NCBI RefSeq assembly: GCF_002811765.1
Contig: NZ_NPDR01000004.1
Span: forward strand, 186,001 to 250,000
Length of the DNA: 64,000 bases
Reading direction: 5' to 3'
Source: Leptospira saintgironsiae
GTDB lineage: Bacteria > Spirochaetota > Leptospiria > Leptospirales > Leptospiraceae
A program made the position numbers and the translations under genes. Below are positions 60,304 to 64,000 of this stretch, one piece after another. How positions within the stretch are numbered: the stretch's first letter is position 1; the number at the start of each line of letters is the position of its first letter. The notes under the pieces were generated by a model, which saw only the letters and a list, made by a program, of their open reading frames with translations, was not told the origin of the DNA and searched no databases.

Positions 60304-62554
60304 ATTTAAAAACCTAATCCGATCAGAATTTAAATCTGGAAATCCTTGGATCCATTCCGGAGTTTTTGTATTTGTTCTGACTCTTCTTTGTCTGCTTACC
60401 AATACTTCCTTGCATGTCATGGGAGTGGATATCAGTGAATTTATTTCTCTTTTTTACGGACTGATTCCTTTATTGTTACGGGATTTAGGAGGGGTGTTTG
60501 CTTCTTCTTATGCGTTTTTCCTAGGTGCTGCAATTCTATTTTTAGGCCCTGATTTTTCTGCATGGAAGAAAGGAAACAAAATTGAGATATATAAAATTTA
60601 TCTAATTCTATTCTCTGTTTTGTTTCTTCTGTTTTGTGGATCTGTTTCTGAATATCCGCAAGTCTACGGAGAATTTTTCTATTATAGACATTCTTGGATC
60701 GTCCGACTTTTATATTTTATTACAGATCATTTTTCTCCCTTCTTCTTTAAATCTGTTCTTTTTTTATTTTTAGCCGTTCAGGTCGCTCGAGCTGGATTCA
60801 CCTTCTGGGAAGCTAAATCTTACGAATCCTTGATTAGATATGTTGTTTTTATAATATTATTTTATTCTTTTCATCTTTTAGGATCTGCTTGGGGAGTTTT
60901 AGTTGCTTCTGCATTTTATTCCTTCGATATCCAATTTACTCGATCTAAAAAAGATCTTACCTTTATTGCAATTATGCTCTTAGGTTTTGGGTTTTCTTTT
61001 TTTACAGGATCTCGTTTGGAAAGACAGCAGAGCGTTGTATCTAAAGAAGCCTTGGAACATTCTTCTAATACGAACGTGCTTATTATTTCTGCGGACAGTA
61101 TTCGTCAGGATCAATTGGGATTTGTAAAAGGAGAGAAGGATAAAACTCCGAATATAGATCAGCTTGCTTCTGAATCACTTGTGTTTTTGGATCATCATTC
61201 TACTATTCCTAGGACATTTCCTTCTTGGGCGGATTTTCTGAGCGGGAAATATTCTTTTGAACATGGTATCCAAGACATGTTCCCGGATAAAGAAGATCGT
61301 TCTAAGTTGGGAAATTCTGTTCCGACACTTCCCGGTATTTTAGGAAAATCTCATAGAACATATGTGGTTTCTTCCTTTGCGGGAGATATTTTTCCTAGAG
61401 CGAGCTGGGGATTCCAAAATGTATATGCTCCAAATTTTAGTGCGGAGACTTTAACCCAACAAAGAACAATTGAGTCTCAGGTTTTCTTTCTTCCTGTTTT
61501 GACCGGAACTTTTTTTGGAGGAGGAGAATACCTCTCTTCTATCCGATCTCTTCCGAGTTTGGGAGATGATTTTCGCATTCTTCCAGATTTATTCTCTTTG
61601 TTTGATAAAAAGGATCGTCCCTTCTTTGCTCTTTATTTTTCTTCCGTAACTCATTTTCCATATAGCCCGCCATATCCTTTTTATAAGAATACTGATCCCA
61701 GCTATTATGGACCTTCTAAATATTTTCGTTTTGTAGATCCGAGTAATTCGGAGAAGCCTGATAAAAAAGAACAAGAACAAATTCGTTCTGTCTATTCTGC
61801 TTCATTAACTGCTTTTGATTTTTCGGTCGGGAAAATATTAGAAGAGCTGAAAAGAAGAGGATTATACGACGACACACTTATCATTCTCACCTCAGATCAT
61901 GGAGAATCCTTATTTGAAGAGGATCATAGCCATGGTCACGGAGAACATTTGAGAGGGGAGGGAGTGACCAAAATCCCTCTTATCATCAAGTTTCCTAAGT
62001 CTTTTGAGAGAAAAGAAGTCCGCAATTTTAAAGGAATCACAACCTCTTTGGATGTGTTTCCTACAATTTTGTCTGTTGTAGGAACTCCTACAGATCCTAA
62101 ACTTTCACTTAGGGGAAAAGATCTGACCAAACTTCCCAAGGGAGATACTTGGGCAGAGGATCGTTTTGTGTATTCTGAGACCGGGATTTGGTTTTCGGAT
62201 AGAGGAGATCATTTTTTTCAGAAGGATAGGATCCATTATCCGAATATTCTCGAATTGCATACGATCGATCCGAATGACGGAAATAGTGTGACTGTTTCAG
62301 ATCCCTATGCAAAAGAGACTGTTCTTTTCTCCAAGCATAGAATGCTTCAAACCAGGACTAAAAAACTGATCTATGTTCCGAGTCCTGGCGGCGTTTTATA
62401 TACCTGCTACGATCGAATTTCTGATCCGTGGAATACAAAACCTCTCCCTGCTTCTTATTGTGGGGATTTACAACGTAAGTTGGAGCTCCTACTGATCAGT
62501 TCCGGGAAATGGAAGAAGGCAGGAGACTATTTTCTGCCGAAAACCGAACCTTGA
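60284..62554 (+). CDS. membrane-anchored sulfatase-fold hydrolase (LTA-synthase/phosphoethanolamine transferase-like)
   Basis: 756 residues. The first about 235 residues hold five or six transmembrane helices. A periplasmic alkaline-phosphatase/sulfatase domain follows (about 260 to 700). Metal and catalytic motifs are NVLIISADSIRQDQLG, the nucleophile region STIPRTFPSWADFLSGKY (Thr/Ser in place of the Cys of true sulfatases), and LIILTSDHGESLFEEDHSHGHGEHLRGEGVTKIPLIIK. With a Thr/Ser nucleophile and N-terminal helices, transfer of a phospho-group to a cell-surface glycan or lipid is more likely than sulfate ester cleavage. Substrate unknown. The start overlaps rsmD by 20 bp. Confidence 0.83.
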   Translation: MSEFWLKFKNLIRSEFKSGNPWIHSGVFVFVLTLLCLLTNTSLHVMGVDISEFISLFYGLIPLLLRDLGGVFASSYAFFLGAAILFLGPDFSAWKKGNKIEIYKIYLILFSVLFLLFCGSVSEYPQVYGEFFYYRHSWIVRLLYFITDHFSPFFFKSVLFLFLAVQVARAGFTFWEAKSYESLIRYVVFIILFYSFHLLGSAWGVLVASAFYSFDIQFTRSKKDLTFIAIMLLGFGFSFFTGSRLERQQSVVSKEALEHSSNTNVLIISADSIRQDQLGFVKGEKDKTPNIDQLASESLVFLDHHSTIPRTFPSWADFLSGKYSFEHGIQDMFPDKEDRSKLGNSVPTLPGILGKSHRTYVVSSFAGDIFPRASWGFQNVYAPNFSAETLTQQRTIESQVFFLPVLTGTFFGGGEYLSSIRSLPSLGDDFRILPDLFSLFDKKDRPFFALYFSSVTHFPYSPPYPFYKNTDPSYYGPSKYFRFVDPSNSEKPDKKEQEQIRSVYSASLTAFDFSVGKILEELKRRGLYDDTLIILTSDHGESLFEEDHSHGHGEHLRGEGVTKIPLIIKFPKSFERKEVRNFKGITTSLDVFPTILSVVGTPTDPKLSLRGKDLTKLPKGDTWAEDRFVYSETGIWFSDRGDHFFQKDRIHYPNILELHTIDPNDGNSVTVSDPYAKETVLFSKHRMLQTRTKKLIYVPSPGGVLYTCYDRISDPWNTKPLPASYCGDLQRKLELLLISSGKWKKAGDYFLPKTEP

Positions 62555-62624
62555 TTGAACTGTTTTTTCTTTCTTGTTCGGAAAGACTTGAAGTACAGGC
62601 CAGAATAAAAATCCTGGAAATAAT

Positions 62625-64000
62625 ATGCCCAAAAGGGAAGATCTCCGCTCCGTTCTGATCCTGGGATCCGGGCCGATCGTTATCGGCCAAGCCTGCGAAT
62701 TCGACTATTCCGGCACCCAGGCCGCCAAAGCACTTCGAGAAAAAGGAATTCGAGTTATTCTTCTCAATTCCAATCCTGCTACTATTATGACTGATCCAGA
62801 TCTTGCGGATGCCACTTATGTGGAACCCCTGACTGTCGCGGTCGTCCAAAAAATTTTGGAAAAAGAAAAGCCGAATGCGATCCTACCTACTGTAGGAGGT
62901 CAAACAGCATTAAACCTTGCATTGGCCTGCCATAACGCTGGATTATTAGAAAAATATAATGTAGAACTCATCGGCGCTAAAATAGACGCGATCAAAAAAG
63001 CAGAAGATAGAGAACTTTTCAAAAAAGCAATGGAGAAGATCGGGGTTAAAGTTCCTCGTTCCGGTCTCGTGACGAATCTGAAAGAAGCGGCCGAGGTCAA
63101 GGCTCAGATCGGACTTCCTCTCATCGTAAGACCTGCATTCACTCTGGGAGGAACCGGAGGAGGGATCGCTTACGACGAAGAAACCTTCGACGAAGTGGTC
63201 GGCAAAGGTCTCAAGGCTTCTCCAATTAGCCAAGTATTATTAGAGCAATCCGTTTTGGGTTGGAAAGAATTCGAGTTAGAGGTCATGAGAGACCTTGCTG
63301 ATAACGTAGTGATCATTTGTTCTATTGAGAATATAGATCCTATGGGAGTTCATACTGGTGACTCGATCACAGTAGCTCCTCAACAAACACTTTCCGATAA
63401 GGAATATCAAAATTTAAGAGATATGTCCATCAGTATCATCCGAGAGATCGGAGTGGAAACTGGTGGGTCCAATATCCAATTCGCAGTAAATCCGGCAGAC
63501 GGCGATGTGATCGTGATCGAGATGAACCCTCGTGTTTCTAGATCTTCCGCGCTTGCTTCCAAAGCTACAGGATTCCCGATCGCAAAGATCGCTGCGTTAC
63601 TCTCTATTGGATACTCCTTGGATGAGATCAAAAACGATATTACAAGAGTTACTCCTGCTTCTTTCGAACCATCTATTGACTATGTGGTGACTAAGATCCC
63701 TAGGTTTGCTTTCGAGAAGTTCCCTGGAACAGATGATACTTTGGGAGTCCAGATGAAAGCCGTGGGAGAAGCCATGGCGATAGGCCGAACTTTCAAAGAA
63801 AGTTTCCAAAAAGCAATGCGCTCCCTGGAAATCGATAGATTCGGTTTTGGCTCAGATGGAAATTTTGCTGAGTTAGTTGAATTCCATACACTAACTACTC
63901 CTCAAAGAAAAGAAAGGATAGATTCGCTCTTACGCAGACCGAATGATAAAAGGATCTTCTATGTTAAAAAAGCATTAGAAGAAGGTTATAGTGTAGAACA
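62625..64000 (+). CDS. carB: carbamoyl-phosphate synthase large subunit, 3'-truncated by window edge
   Basis: Pyrimidine and arginine pathway enzyme that makes carbamoyl phosphate from ammonia, bicarbonate and ATP with CarA. The frame runs from the ATG at 62625 ([30 protein letters not shown]) to the window end without a stop; 458 residues are visible of about 1,080 expected. Landmarks: [104 protein letters not shown], i.e. the first ATP-grasp half. carA is not in the window. A GGA ribosome site precedes the ATG; no attenuator is visible in the 70-bp gap. Confidence 0.95.
   Translation, partial: MPKREDLRSVLILGSGPIVIGQACEFDYSGTQAAKALREKGIRVILLNSNPATIMTDPDLADATYVEPLTVAVVQKILEKEKPNAILPTVGGQTALNLALACHNAGLLEKYNVELIGAKIDAIKKAEDRELFKKAMEKIGVKVPRSGLVTNLKEAAEVKAQIGLPLIVRPAFTLGGTGGGIAYDEETFDEVVGKGLKASPISQVLLEQSVLGWKEFELEVMRDLADNVVIICSIENIDPMGVHTGDSITVAPQQTLSDKEYQNLRDMSISIIREIGVETGGSNIQFAVNPADGDVIVIEMNPRVSRSSALASKATGFPIAKIAALLSIGYSLDEIKNDITRVTPASFEPSIDYVVTKIPRFAFEKFPGTDDTLGVQMKAVGEAMAIGRTFKESFQKAMRSLEIDRFGFGSDGNFAELVEFHTLTTPQRKERIDSLLRRPNDKRIFYVKKALEEGYSVE

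Overview
The window looks like chromosomal DNA of a Leptospira species. GC content is moderate (estimated by eye near 40%), so a saprophytic or low-virulence (former 'intermediate') lineage seems likelier than the AT-rich L. interrogans group; this is an inference from composition and gene families, not a search. Supporting traits are many secreted lipoproteins with loose, spirochete-style lipoboxes, Omp85 and TonB outer-membrane systems, a TIGR04452-like lipoprotein, PP2C and cyclase signalling proteins, and many ATGA-coupled gene pairs. No phage module, transposase or CRISPR array is visible. Gene density is high, and both window edges cut a gene (trhO at the left, carB at the right).

Layout. 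1-6.1 kb: tRNA hydroxylase trhO, a YgiD-type dioxygenase, a BASS transporter, a TauD-like dioxygenase divergent from an SsuD-like flavin monooxygenase, and a YdhF-type aldo/keto reductase. 6.2-13.4 kb: an endonuclease/exonuclease/phosphatase-jacalin lectin lipoprotein, a DUF4349 protein, a sodium:solute symporter, sufE, and a lemA/TPM cluster preceded by an unlisted 45-residue gene. 13.5-18.2 kb: a PAS-GAF-PP2C phosphatase, an EamA exporter and a lipoprotein with a metzincin-like zinc motif. 18.2-22.7 kb: three related lipoproteins around a methyltransferase, with a degenerate tail of a second methyltransferase copy between them, then a CapA-type lipoprotein and palindrome-rich intergenic DNA.

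23.6-27.3 kb: a cobalamin riboswitch, a BtuB-like TonB-dependent receptor and, 1 bp downstream, a beta-propeller lipoprotein. The arrangement resembles the Bacteroides BtuB-BtuG B12 capture pair and is the best candidate here for a little-described system. 27.4-31 kb: an ankyrin protein and a coupled kelch/TPR operon. 31.3-40.3 kb: a 2365-residue SpvB/FG-GAP/RHS protein with an unusual internal membrane segment and a hydrophobic C-terminal domain. It is translationally coupled to a lipoprotein that has a second paralogue 1.2 kb away, and it is preceded by three copies of a 19-bp palindrome.

40.3-48.7 kb: a DUF3556/FAD-oxidoreductase/TetR operon with a visible promoter and a candidate operator, an ABC-F ATPase with a leader that looks like a translational attenuator, an AraC/NmrA pair, a vapBC module whose mRNA is probably leaderless, and a tRNA-Arg whose 3' end is duplicated 158 bp away. 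48.8-64 kb: an Omp85-type barrel, tmk, an htrA-ruvB-tonB-like run, a 7TM-cyclase, a second toxin-antitoxin pair with an almost leaderless promoter, a small zinc-ribbon protein, rsmD, a membrane sulfatase-fold enzyme, and the start of carB.
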